Shown here: positions 35,312 to 46,887 of the stretch, in pieces
Position numbering within the stretch: the first letter of the stretch is position 1
Layout of the letters: the number at the start of each line of letters is the position of its first letter
Origin: Leucocoprinus leucothites
Lineage: Eukaryota; Basidiomycota; Agaricomycetes; Agaricales; Agaricaceae
Length of the DNA stretch: 64,000 nucleotides
Direction of reading: 5' to 3'
Assembly: GCA_013368445.1 (NCBI GenBank)
Contig: JAACJO010000003.1
Span: forward strand, 2,790,001-2,854,000
The notes under the pieces: model-generated
The model's input: the letters and a program-made list of their open reading frames with translations, nothing else
What the model was told of the DNA's origin: nothing
Database searches by the model: none
Position numbers and translations under genes: made by a program

Positions 35312-37661
35312 ATGTGGTATCCTTTGGCCCTCATTCTTTCGCTTACCTTGGTGACGCTTGCAGCGAAACCTAGACCTATAGTAGACCTAGGCTACGCTCA
35401 GTATGAAGGAAGCCTGAGCAACAATACCGGAAACCTTGAGTTTTTGGGAATACGATTCGCTGCGCCTCCCACCGGTGAGTTTTTTTCTATGCGAGTACAC
35501 TCATATCCGGGTACTTAATTTGAACCTAGGTGCACTTCGCTGGCGGGCGCCTCAAGCCCCAAAGACCGCGCCTGGTATTCAGAGGGCTGATACTCCCCCA
35601 AATAGATGTTGGTCGGCCGATGATGGAAAGCAGCCGGAGACACCATTCCCAGTGAATAGTAACTCGAAGCTGACGAAACGTGCTGTGCCTGGTTTTTCAG
35701 AAGACTGTCTCTTCTTGAAGTTCGTACTCTCTGGAATTGAATGTCTTATTGACCAGCTGAATGTCGTTTAGCGTTGTGACTCCGGCATCGGGAAATGGCA
35801 ACCTTCCTGTCTTAGTTTGGATTCACGGGTACGTTCATTTCCTACGATCACACACAACTCTACCTCATTAGCTTTCAGAGGCGGATACATTTCAGGCAGC
35901 GCCTCTGGTTTTACTGGTGCAGACCCTTTTGATGGAGACGATTTGGTTCGTGACGCGGGCGGAGGTGTCGTAGCGGTGATTATCCAGTATCGTCTGGGTG
36001 TTTTTGGTTTCCTTCCTGGACAGAAAGTGCGCGACGGAGGTGTTCTCAATGCTGGATTACGTGAGTACTTTGAACCTTAAGGCGTGCAGTGTGCAGCACC
36101 GATTGTCGCTCACATTATCTTAGTTGATCAGCAATTCGCGCTCCAGTGGGTACAGCGGCATGTAAGCCATTGATCTTCAACAACCCGCGACGACCGCTAA
36201 AGGCATTCACAGATAAGCAAGTTTGGTGGTGATCCAAGTAGGGTGACAATCTGGGGAGAGTCAGCTGGTCAGTTTATATATCTATCTTGATAGCACTGAA
36301 GATGTCAATTGCTGAAATCCACTCCGTAGGTGCTGGCTCCGTCATGCAGCAAGTGTTAGCGAATGACGGGAATACGCAGCCACCACTCTTCCGTGCTGCG
36401 ATCGTTAGCTCTACTTTCCTTCCCTCGCAGTACGCTTTTAATGACCGGATCCCTGAGGCACGTATTCATCTCCTGACTCAAACGATTTCATACTTACAAC
36501 GCTGGCCCCTATAGCAACTCTTCGCCACGGTTGTCAATGGTACAAAGTATGGTTGTTAGACGCTCCATCTGATTTTATTTTCCTGAGCTCCAAAATTATA
36601 GATGTGGTGCAGCACATGACGCCCTCGACTGCCTTCGAAAAGCAGATGTCGATACTTTACAGCAACTGAATACGCAGATCAACGCAGACGGCTTCTTTGG
36701 CACCTTTACCTTTGTCCCTGTCGTTGATGGGCATTTCATTGTCAAGAGACCCACTGAGTTGATGCGCGAAGGCAAAGTCAATGGGGTAAGTTGATACTGT
36801 GATACAAATGGTTCAAACAAAACCTATAATGTATTTCTTATCCAGGAGGCTCTACTCGCTGTAACCAACGCATTCGAGGGCACTCCGTTTGTGGACGCCA
36901 GAACTGCTAACACAGTCCAAATCCCCAACTATCTGGCCAACCTTTTCCCCGAATTTGGTGATGCTCAGGTTACTGCAGGGACAGCTCAATATGCGAATAT
37001 GGGTACACCTCTCCAACAAGCCGTTGCTATCATGGGAGAATGTGAGTGGTCGGCGATTCATCCAATGTGATAAACTGACTGACCAGGGTCCTATTAGCGA
37101 TTTTCATCTGCCCTACCTACTTCATGCTTCGTGCATTTAGGAATAAGGCTTTCAAGGTAGGCAGCTCCTTTACGTCCGGGGATGCGATTCTGAACAGCTG
37201 AATTGTCAAGGGCGAATTTGCTGTTCCACCCGCTGGCCATGGTGAAGACGTCATTTATTATTTCCCAAAGTCGGTCCCAGTTTTTCCCTTCTACGTCCGC
37301 TGTGACCGACAAAGGGTTGTTTGACAGTATGAATGCCGGTGTCTTCCCACCCTTCAATAACACCATCTTCATCAACAACTTTGCCCAGTCATTCCTCAAC
37401 TTTGCTATCTCGCTGGACCCTAATGTGAAGTGGGATCCCGCCAATACGGTACCTCAGTGGTCGAAGTGGAGCGAAGAGAGGAGAGTTGAGATGTTGTTCA
37501 ATAAGACAGATGCGAATGTTCCTGTTTTCCGGTCTATTACGACTGCCGATGGTTTGATTGAACGTTGCAAGTGAGTGTTGATTTCATATACATTTCATTT
37601 GGTTTCCTGACGCAGGCGATGTAGTTTCTGGGAGAGCGTTGGTGCACTTTCTGGACAGTAA
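35312..37661 (+). CDS. Type-B carboxylesterase/lipase, copy 1 (intact)
   Basis: Secreted alpha/beta-hydrolase that cleaves carboxylic esters; the natural substrate is unknown. Fourteen exons (35312-35474, 35530-35719, 35772-35828, 35879-36060, 36124-36161, 36213-36267, 36330-36457, 36515-36546, 36602-36785, 36846-37041, 37098-37156, 37211-37269, 37328-37570, 37625-37661) sum to 1623 bases and give 540 residues. It begins with a signal peptide (MWYPLALILSLTLVTLAA). Family marks: EDCLFLN, oxyanion-hole HGGGY, nucleophile GESAG (Ser about 227), acid in TNAFEG (Glu about 354) and base in PPAGHGEDV (His about 438). The intron at 36458 begins GC rather than GT. It is the most diverged of the five copies and lies apart from the 2-5 array. 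Its 3' end faces a minus-strand BTB gene about 130 bases away. Confidence 0.93.
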
Positions 37662-37789
37662 TCGATTTTTGGACCCTATCTTGGTATTTTGTTGGCCCTT
37701 ACCAATAAAGCAGTGTTTTGTTTCAAAACTGTTCCGTCTGAATCGCTGTACATCGGCAAAGCATCGAAGAATATCCATCAACATCATCG

Positions 37790-39020
37790 CTACATTCGAT
37801 CGAGTTGAAAGTAGTTTACAAGATTCTGCTCGAATGAACAGAGTAAGGGTACCAACTGGGACAGCAGAGTAGCCTCGCAAGATGCGCATAGAAGGCCACC
37901 TGGCAAGCTACCACCCCGTAGTTGGTGAATAGCATCCTGGAGCAGCTTCCCAAAATCAAGAGAAGTGCTTACACTCGCGCCGTACTCCTTCCATGCCTCT
38001 GCACATCCCGCACCAGATCCTTGTTTACAGTAAACATCTGCGCATCCAACATGGGCCAAGGAGTATGTCCCTCTGAGCGATACAAGGCACCATAACCCAT
38101 GCATCAACCTTTGACGTTGATCGCTCGTCATCTGTGACATCCATTCGCATTGGTTTTGCTCTTGAAATCCGCTTGGCTCCAGGAATGGACCGCTAGCTTC
38201 GGCAGAGCGAAGTTGAAGGATGCCGGAACGGCGGAGAGTATGGTAGTAAGCCAGGGCACGATGCCTCTGAGAAGATAGACCATCAGCAAAGGTTAACGTT
38301 CTATGAACGATGGTCGAATTGCCGAACTTTGGATTACTAATTCGAGCTAACCATTGCTCCTCGATGGATTTTCTAAAGGCAGTATCGATGGTATCGATTT
38401 GGAGTGAGAGGAACACGAGTTCTTGGATATCGCCTAGGGTCCAGATCAGACGTTCTCCCGTTCTTGAGAGGTCGTCGGAGGAACCAAAGTCCGCTATCCA
38501 GTGGGAACGAATCACGCCGATCGACCATTTCTCGAGGATAGAAACTCGTATTTGTGAGCGATTGATGCTAGAGATAGTAACCTTGTGATGTCGACGGTTT
38601 TGGGATCTTCCTGCTCGCGGATTTCGAGCGGCCTGAAACACGTGTTTCAATATGCTTGGGTAAAGATGGAGAGGGGTTGAGCATTGGGCTCACCTGGCAT
38701 AGAGAGCCCAGCATAGGGCGCGAAACGAGTCTAGATTGTCATGACAAATGATTGGATTATCGTCTGAGCTTCCGTCGTTTAATTCGGCTCTGGTCTTAAA
38801 TCCATCGTAGCATTCTCCCTTGGGTTGTGGAAGGGAGAACATCCTCTCAAAGAAAGGTGATTCTCTTATTAAAAGATAGTTGTGGATCTATCATGTATCA
38901 TTACATCGGACAAGGTCTCGCGTATGAGCAGGAAATTATGCTCACCTTGAACAAGTGCCCATCGACTTGAAATATCCGTGAAGCATCCTCGAAATAGTAA
39001 TTTCTGTCTCTTGAATGCAT
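37790..39020 (-). CDS. BTB/POZ-domain protein with a one-base frame break
   Basis: Same family and same three-exon plan as the intact gene at 16.0 kb. Exon 1 (38946-39020) encodes YYFEDASRIFQVDGHLFK. Exon 2 (38694-38887) starts IHNYLLIRESPFFERMFSLPQP and ends FRALCWALYAR. Exon 3 (38632 down to 37790) starts RPLEIREQEDP, passes LLSLASIAHKYEF and continues as LEKWSIGVIRSHW to YFQLDRM. The exons sum to 1112 bases, one short of 371 codons. The loss sits between HKYEF and LEKW, about 38545. Everything else is open and well conserved. So this is either a very young pseudogene or a good gene carrying one missing base in the sequence. It separates esterase copy 1 from copies 2-5. Confidence 0.75.
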
Positions 39021-40095
39021 TACGCAACGGCGGTTTCAGCGGCAATTGATTCGGGGGAGAAGCGGATGTGTGAGTAGCGATCAGAGCAGCAGGTAGAGTC
39101 GATAACTACGACACCACTTTATGTAGTCATCATTAACATCACTATGGAAAGCGTGAAGGTGACTGTGGTGTACGTACATGTAGCCTCCTGTGGGAGTGCT
39201 ATGCCTCTTACTAAATTTACAGCTTCCGGAAGAGAGGCGTCCGCTTCTGTGGACTTCTGTGCTATATCAAGTCCTTGTGGACACGGCGTGGTTGACACAA
39301 CAATGACAAGCTCTTGAATCATTCATCAACGTCCTAACATAGCATGGAGTGCCTGAGACTTTGGAGACCAAGAACCTGAGCATGAGAAAATATGGGCTGA
39401 GACTCGAGAGATTGTTGTACCTGACCCGCAGCAATTCAGTACAGATGTATCTGTACAGGGCGAGATGACAAGGCTGTTGGTGGTTTGCATATTGCTTTAA
39501 TTCACCACTGTCGTGATGCGCATAAGGAGTCGAGGCCGATAATGCCGCTGCTTAGTAATTGATGATGGCTGTTCACCCGGCCAATTTGTCATAATGATTG
39601 CCGACCTGCTCCCCGGCTTTTCTCCGCAACTCCGCCTACTGCAGAAAATGCTTCAAGTCTTCTTCAAAACAGGTCGATGGTAACTGTCAGTTAGCCTCCT
39701 AGCATCACTTTCCGTTTAATGGCGCAGAAACGCAGATCCGCGAAATAGCTCATAGGCGCACTCTGCAACTTCCCACATGATCATTTGTCCGCGTTTCTTC
39801 GAGGCTTCCTTTGCTCAATATTCCTGCACACAAGCATGAGTGCGCATGCTCTCAGCTCCCTCGCATGTAATTTCTGATCTCTTTTTTCTCCAGAACTCCA
39901 AGGGTAAGTCCGTTGGAGTTAGACAAAGTAAGACGAAGACCGAGTATTTGATGAACACTCACGTGAAAATAATCCAGTGCCGGTGGGGCGTTGATACTTA
40001 GAAATGAGGCAGGGCCGCAAGAAACATCTAGGTAGCAACAGCCGCTCATAGAGTCATCCATCAGGCTCTCGCAGAAACCTCGTCGTTTGTTCGAG
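39021..40095. other. Upstream flank of esterase copy 2, repeated before copy 4
   Basis: The part from about 39250 to 40095 is a near repeat of 46120-46887 upstream of copy 4. Both share a block around GTGCTATATCAAGTCC and GTGGACA, a block around GCATATTGCTTTAATT, and the last 400 bases before the start. It is the 5' part of the esterase duplication unit and probably carries its promoter. Confidence 0.6.
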
Positions 40096-42428
40096 ATGCA
40101 GCGTTCATTTCTCTCAATTTTGTTAGGGCTTGCCACAGCTCATGCGGCCCAGCCGACTCCTGTCGTGGATCTAGGATATGCCAAGTACGAAGGGAGTGTC
40201 AATAGCCAAACAGGAAACATTGAGTATTTGGGAATGCGTTATGCGGCTGCCCCTACGGGTGAGTAACGCGCCCTTTAGTAATTCTAAGAATCATTGTTTA
40301 TTGTTGGCCATAGGTTCTCTTCGGTGGAGGGAGCCCCAGCAACCGCAAAAGGTATCTGGTATTCAGCAGGCCAACACCCATCCGGACACCTGTTGGCAGA
40401 CCGGAGCGGGTATGGCTCCCGTTACGCCTTTCCCCAGTCGAGACGGTCATCATCAGAAACGTGATTCACCCCCTCCTTCCGAAGATTGCCTTTTCCTTAA
40501 GTGAGTACGGATTTCACGAAGCTATGACCTAAGAACTCCATAACTAATCTGATAGTTAGTGTCGCGACCCCAGTCAACGGAAATGGAAGCCTTCCAGTTG
40601 TTGTTTGGATTCATGGGTTGGTTTTTCGGTCATTGAATGTCGTGGTGCCGCTAGAGTTCTAAATTCTCTCTAGGGGAGGTTACATGGCCGGAAGGACCCT
40701 CGGATCCGAGCCCGATGACCTGATTCACAATGCCGGTGGAGGTGTCGTCGGTGTTTCCATCCAATATCGATTGGGAGTATTTGGTTTTCTTTCCAGTCAA
40801 AAGGTTCATGATGGTGGCGTTCTGAACGCTGGACTTCGTGAGTGGTCAAGCTGAATCTACCAACCGCTTCAAACCCAACTCATGCCCGATAACCAGTCGA
40901 CCAACGTTTCGCACTTCAATGGGTGCAGAGCCATGTATGTATTATTTCGAAAAGTTTCTTTCCTGGTGGCCTGCTAACGAAGTGTTCAACTAGATCAGCA
41001 AATTCGGTGGAGATCCTAGCAAAGTAACAATATGGGGAGAGTCTGCTGGTGAGACTATCTTCTTTCCCCAACGACAATATATCTGACTCCACCTTTGCAG
41101 GTGCTGGGTCTGTCCTCCAACATATCGTTGCAGACAATGGGAATACGCAACCCCCACTTTTCCATGCGGCCATCACCAGTTCGACGTTCCTCCCATCTCA
41201 GTATGCCTTCAACGACCCATTCCAAGAGGTAGCCACGTACTCCTAATTATGTCTTTAACACTTTTTAACCTCGCCTTCTCAGCAATTATTCTCGGAAGTG
41301 GTCAACGGAACAGGGTATGCCTTAAAATTCACTGCATGGCTCATGTAGGCTCACACCACTCTCATAGATGCTCTTCAGCAGAAGATGCGCTCGAGTGCCT
41401 TCGCCAGGTAGATGTGACTACCCTGCAGGAGGCCAACGGGAACGTCGGAAACAGTAGTTTCTTCGGGACGTTTATATTTGTGCCGGTTGTCGATGGACAA
41501 CTCATCCCGAGGCGACCAACTCAGATACTTCGTGATGGGAGAGTGAACGGGGTACGCGGTTACACATCTTCCGGCCCGTACTCAGAATGTTCTGATCGTA
41601 GCCTCAGAAAGCTTTCCTAGCAATGACGAATACTTTTGAAGGAGCGGCATTTGTTGATCCAGGAACTGCGTCAAGTGTTCAGGTACCCGAGTATCTGGTG
41701 AACTTGTTCCCTAGGTTTGGCAAAGCACAGGTGCAAGAAGGGACTGCTCTGTATGCGAAACAAGGAGCACCCATTGATCAGGCTATTGGGATTATGGGAG
41801 AATGTGAGTTTGAGTGTTCTCTGTTTTCGCCGCTGCTCTGAACATCCGAATCAGCAATTTTCATCTGTCCCACGTATTTCCTCTTACGCGCGTTCAAGGG
41901 CAAGGGTTTCAAGGTACACGATTCGACTTGCTAACCAATGAATTTACTGATGAGTCGCAATGACAGGGTGAATTCGCTATTCCCCCGGCGGTCATGCACA
42001 AGATGTCATATACTATTTCCCCAGTTTCTCCAGGTCGCGAAACCCTCCAATTCTAAAGTATTCAGCCTCCCTTACTTGCATTTTTTTCACAGTGTGCTGT
42101 CTGATGCTCCTCCGCTATTCAACAATTCGACCTTCATCAACAACTTTGCTCAGTCGTTCTTGAACTTTGCCATGAACTTAGATCCGAATGTGAAATGGGA
42201 TCCAGAGAACACTGTTCCTCACTGGGCTAGATGGAACGAGGAGGGTGTCTCCGAGATGCTCTTCAATAAGACGGATAGCGGAGAACCTGTTTTCCACTCT
42301 ATCCAGACGTCGGGCGATTTACTTGAACGTTGCGAGTGAGTTGATTTCGTTAAGTCGATAGTTTTGGTCGGTGTGCTAATTTGGTTCATAGCTTTTGGGA
42401 GAGCGTTAGTGAGATCACTGCACAGTAG
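40096..42428 (+). pseudogene. Type-B carboxylesterase/lipase, copy 2 (one-base frameshift before catalytic His)
   Basis: Same exon plan as the other copies: signal peptide [39 protein letters not shown] at about 41036-41105, TNTFEG, and C-terminus ending at TAG 42426-42428. Exon boundaries from 40096 to 41913 follow consistent phases. In the exon starting at 41967, the C run after GCTATT has five C (41982-41986), where copies 3, 4 and 5 have six. The lost base shifts the frame just before the conserved PPGGHAQDV motif that carries the catalytic histidine. Downstream exons remain well conserved in the original frame. This points to a very recent mutation or an error in the run. If the missing C is an assembly fault, this is an intact gene. 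Confidence 0.8.
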
Positions 42429-43127
42429 CTGACCTGTGTGTATTTTGACAGTTCTGATCTCAAACTATGTGATTTAGCTTGAAAAGAGATGAAATTATGA
42501 GATTTACATCTATGAAGTCAAAGACCCCAAAAGTTCTACGCGTAGGCTATCCCTTCAGCGGACCTTGACAGTGGACATCAATGCAACAAGGGGCCTATCT
42601 GGTCTCGCTCTATTTATTTTATGATAATAAACACGTCCATGCGTCACAAGTGGTCTGTTGGCTATAGTAGGCCAACACTTCCTTTTTGTCAGCGACTTGC
42701 ACTGAGTTACTTGCATGTTTCAAGCCTTCAAACGGGTCGATGGTAACTGTTAGTTAGCCTCCTGGCACCACTTTCTGTCTAGTGACGCAGAAACCTAGAT
42801 CCGCAAAATAGCTCACAGGTGCGCTCTACAACTCCCACATGATCATTTGTCCACACTTCTTTTGCTCAGTCTTCTGCACAGAAGTACAAGTGTGCATGTT
42901 CTCAGCTCCTTCGCGTATAATTCCTGATCTTCCTCTCTTCCGGAGCTCCAAGGATAAGTAGGCCGGGGGAAGACAGAGACTGAACAATATATGAACACTC
43001 TCACGCGTGTGCTAGTGAGCTGCTGATATTTGGAAACGAGGCAGGGCCGCGAGAAATATCCAGATAGTAATAGCTGCTCACAGGGTCATCCACCAGGCTC
43101 TCACAGAAACCTCATCGTTTGTTCGAG
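42429..43127. repeat. Duplicated spacer between esterase copies 2 and 3
   Basis: The first part (about 42434-42720) is nearly identical to the sequence after copy 4 (49215-49500). It contains a decayed 3' fragment of the LRR-type gene, the minus-strand CCAACA...TGTCAGCGACTTGCACTGAGTTAC region. The second part (about 42730-43127) is the common esterase promoter block, also present before copies 2, 4 and 5. Confidence 0.65.
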
Positions 43128-45446
43128 ATGCAGGGTGCATTTTTCTCAATTTTGTTAGGGCTTGCTGCGGCTTATGCGGCACAACCGACTACTACCGTGG
43201 ATCTAGGATATGCCGAATACGAAGGGAGTGTCAATAATCAAACTGGAAACATCGAGTTCTTGGGAATACGCTATGCGGCTGCCCCTACAGGTGAGCAACA
43301 CGCTCTTTAATTCTAAGAATCGTTGTTTATTGTTGATTATAGGTTCTCTCCGGTGGAGGGAGCCCCAGCAACCGCAAAAGGTATCTGGTATTCAGCAGGC
43401 CAACACCCATCCGGACACCTGTTGGCAGACCGGAGCGGGTATGGCTCCCGTTACGCCTTTCCCGACTCGAAACGGTCATCATCAGAAGCGCGATTCGCCT
43501 CCTCCTTCCGAAGATTGCCTTTTCCTTAAGTGAGTACGGATTTCAGGAAGCTGTGACCAAAGAACTCCATAACTAATCCGGTATTTAGCGTTGCGACTCC
43601 AGCCAACGGAAATGGGAGCCTTCCTGTCGTTGTTTGGATTCATGGGTTGGTTTCTCGGTTATTGAATGTCACGACGCCCCTCAAGCCCTGACATTCTTTC
43701 CAGGGGAGGTTACATGGCCGGGAGTGCTTTCGGATTCGAGCCTGATGACCTGATTCACAATGCCGGTGGAGGTGTTGTCGGCGTGGCCATCCAATATCGA
43801 TTGGGGGTTTTTGGTTTTCTTTCTAGCCAAAAGGTTCATGATGGTGGCGTTCTGAATGCCGGACTTCGTCAGTGGTCAAGTTGAATCTGCTAACCGCTTC
43901 AAGTCCGACTCATATCCAATAACTAGTCGACCAGCGTTTCGCGCTTCAATGGGTACAAAGTCATGTATGTATTATCACCAAGGACCTCTTTCCTGGTAAC
44001 TTGCTAACGAAGCGCTCAACTAGATCAGCAAGTTCGGCGGAGATCCTGACAAAGTAACAATTTGGGGAGAGTCAGCAGGTGAAGCTATTTTCTTTCCACA
44101 ACTATAGTGTATCTGACTCCGCCTCTGCAGGTGCTGGATCTGTCCTCCAACATATCGTTGCGGACAATGGGAATACGCAACCTCCACTTTTCCATGCAGC
44201 CATCACCAGCTCAACGTTCCTCCCATCCCAATATGCCTTCAATGACCCATTCCAAGAGGTGATTAACTACTCCTAATCACATCTTTAATATATATTAATT
44301 CCACCTTCTCAGCAATTATTCTTGGAAGTGGTTAACGGAACAGGGTATGCCTTAAAATCCACCGTATGACTCATGTAGGCTCACACCACTCTCACAGATG
44401 CTCATCGGCAGAAGACGCACTCAAGTGCCTTCGTCAGGTAGATGTGACCACCCTCCAGGAGGCCAACGGGAGTGTCGGGAACAGTAGTTTCTTTGGGACC
44501 TTTATATTTGTGCCAGTTGTCGATGGGCAACTCATCCCGAGGCGACCAACTCAGATACTTCGTGATGGAAGAGTGAACGGGGTACGTGGTCACGCGTCTT
44601 CGGCTCCGCGTTCAGAGTGTTCTGATTGTAGCCACAGAAAGCTTTCCTAGCAATGACGAATACTTTTGAAGGAGCAGCGTTCGTTGATGCAGGAACTGCG
44701 TCAAGTGTACAGGTGCCCGAGTATCTAGTGAATTTGTTCCCTAGGTTTGGCAAAGCACAGGTGCAAGAAGGTACTGCTCGGTATGCGAAACAGGGCGCAC
44801 CCATTGATCGGGTTATTGGGATTATGGGGGAATGTGAGTTTGAGCGTTTCTAGGATCTAGTTGCTGCTGCTAAAGTTTTGCGTCAGCGATTTTCATCTGT
44901 CCCACGTATTTCCTCCTACGCGCGTTCAAGGGCAAGGGATTCAAAGTACATGAATTGATTTGTTTAACTAAGGAATTTACTGATGAACCGTAATGACAGG
45001 GTGAATTCGCTATTCCCCCCGGCGGTCACGCACAAGATGTCATATATTATTTCCCCAGGTCACAAAAGTATCCAATCCCATAGTCGTCAGCCTTACTTAC
45101 ATTTTTTACAGCCTGGCGCCAGGTGTACCTCCACCGTTCAACAATCCGACCTTCATCAACAACTTTGCTCAGTCATTCTTGAATTTTGCCATGAGCTCGG
45201 ATCCGAATGTGAAATGGGATCCAGAGAACACAGTTCCTCGCTGGGCTAGATGGAACGAGGAGGGCGTCACTGAGATGCTCTTTAACAAGACGGATAGCGG
45301 AGAACCTGTTTTCCACTCTATTCGGACGTCAGACGATTTACTTGAACGTTGCGAGTGAGTTGATCTCGTTACGTCGATAGTTTGGTTGGTGTGCTAATTT
45401 GGTTCATAGCTTTTGGGAGAGCGTTAGTGCGATCACTGCACAGTAG
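43128..45446 (+). CDS. Type-B carboxylesterase/lipase, copy 3 (intact)
   Basis: Secreted ester hydrolase with the same 14-exon structure as copy 1; all exon phases checked by hand agree. Signal peptide [18 protein letters not shown], then [25 protein letters not shown], oxyanion-hole HGGGYMAGSAFGF, GESAG at about 44072-44135, acid in TNTFEGAAF, base in PPGGHAQDV with the full six-C run, and C-terminal [11 protein letters not shown] (stop 45444-45446). The start codon context GTTCGAGATGCAG is shared with copies 2, 4 and 5. Its exon 10 and the following intron differ from copies 2, 4 and 5 ([16 protein letters not shown] against [16 protein letters not shown]), so it has escaped a homogenisation event that affected the others. 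Confidence 0.9.
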
Positions 45447-46887
45447 CTGACCCACGTGTATTTCGAAAGCTCTGGTTTTAAACCGTGCGATTTAACTTGA
45501 AGAGAGATGAGATTATGAGACTCAAATCCATGTAGTCAGAAACCCCGAAAATTCTGTGTGTGTGTGTCGTCCCTCCTGCGGATCTTAACAGTGAACATCA
45601 AAGCAATATGGGCCTGTCTGGATCTCGCTCTATTGTACAAAAACAAAAACGTAACCGTCACAATTGGTCTGTTGGCTATAGTAAGCCAACACTTCATTGT
45701 TGTCGGGGACTTGCACTGAGTTACTTGCATAAGATATCATCGATTCGTCCTTGGCTCGAAATGCTTGTCCATACAGTAGCGGTTGATGAACTTTTAGACG
45801 TTTCGGCAGGAATTGAAGGGGTTCAACAAGGTGGACGTTGTCGGTCTTGCCACTCGCTTTGAGACCATTCGTAGGTTTTCCAGGTGGCAAGGACTTTGAA
45901 GGTTCATCCGAGTGATACCCTGACCAGTGTTATGTCAAAATGCACACTGAACATCGAGTGATCTGAGAAGATCTGTTGGTAGTAAATCAAGTCGACTCGA
46001 CCACATTACAGCACATGGGCGAGACCTGAGATCAAAGAGTGATCCAGTTCGCATTTCGGCCCAAAGGTTCAGGTTTTCCAGGCGGGATCCAGCTATTATC
46101 GGTCTTCCCTTCCTCTATCTTAGTGCTATATCAAGTCCCTGTGGACATGGCGTGGTTGACACATCAATGACAAGCTCTTGGATCGTTCATCAACGTCTTA
46201 GCATAGCATGGAAAGAACCTGAGCATGAGAAAACATAGCCTGAGGAGTTGTTTCTTGTACGTACCTGGCCCGCAACAACTTAGTGCAGATGTATTTGTAC
46301 AGGGCGAGATGACAAGGCTTTTGGTGGCTTGCATATTGCTTTAATTTACCACTGTTGTGATGCGCATAAGGAGTCGGTGCCGATGATGCTGCTGCTTAGT
46401 TGCATGATGGCTATCCAGCCAATTTGTCATAATGATTGCCGACCTGCTCCCCGGCTTTTCTCCGCAACTGCAGTAAATCCTCAAGAGGTCGATGGTAACT
46501 GTTAGTTAGCCTCCCGGCACCACTTTCTGTCTAGTGTCGCAGATACCTAGACCCGCGAAATGGCTCACAGGCGCGCTGTGCAACCCCACATGATCATTTG
46601 TCCGCACTTCTTCGAAGCTTCCTTTGCTCAGTCTTCTGCACGGAAGTACGAGTGTGCATGTTCTCAGCTCCCTCACATATAATTCTTGATAATCCTCTCT
46701 TTCAGAACTCCAAAGAGAAGTATGCCGGGGGAAGACGAAGACCGAACGATTGATTAACACTCTCACGCGAAAATGATCCAGTGCCAGTGAGGTGCTGATA
46801 CCTGGAAACAAGACGGGGCCGCGAGAAACATCCAGGTAGCAACAGCTGCTCACAGGGCTCTCGCAGAAACCTCATCGTTTGTTCGAG
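45447..46887. repeat. Long spacer between esterase copies 3 and 4 with LRR-gene remnant
   Basis: After the copy 3 stop, the sequence CTGACCCACGTGTA... matches the flank of copy 5 rather than copies 2 and 4. A (TG)n run lies at about 45556-45568. Minus-strand coding remnants at 45536-45890 (VTQCKSPTTMKCWLTIANRP) resemble the LRR-type gene at 52.7-54.1 kb (IAQCKSLANLRCWVTCTRYG). From about 46120 onward it repeats the flank upstream of copy 2. Confidence 0.65.

Noticed and set aside
45556..45568. TG-repeat run
   Set aside because: A short microsatellite of about six units in a spacer. Noted but not treated as a functional repeat.
46506..46853. Minus-strand frames before esterase copies (also 49514-49867 and 39852-40136)
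   Set aside because: They fall in the duplicated promoter block and are conserved only because the block is duplicated. Their frames and ends differ between copies.
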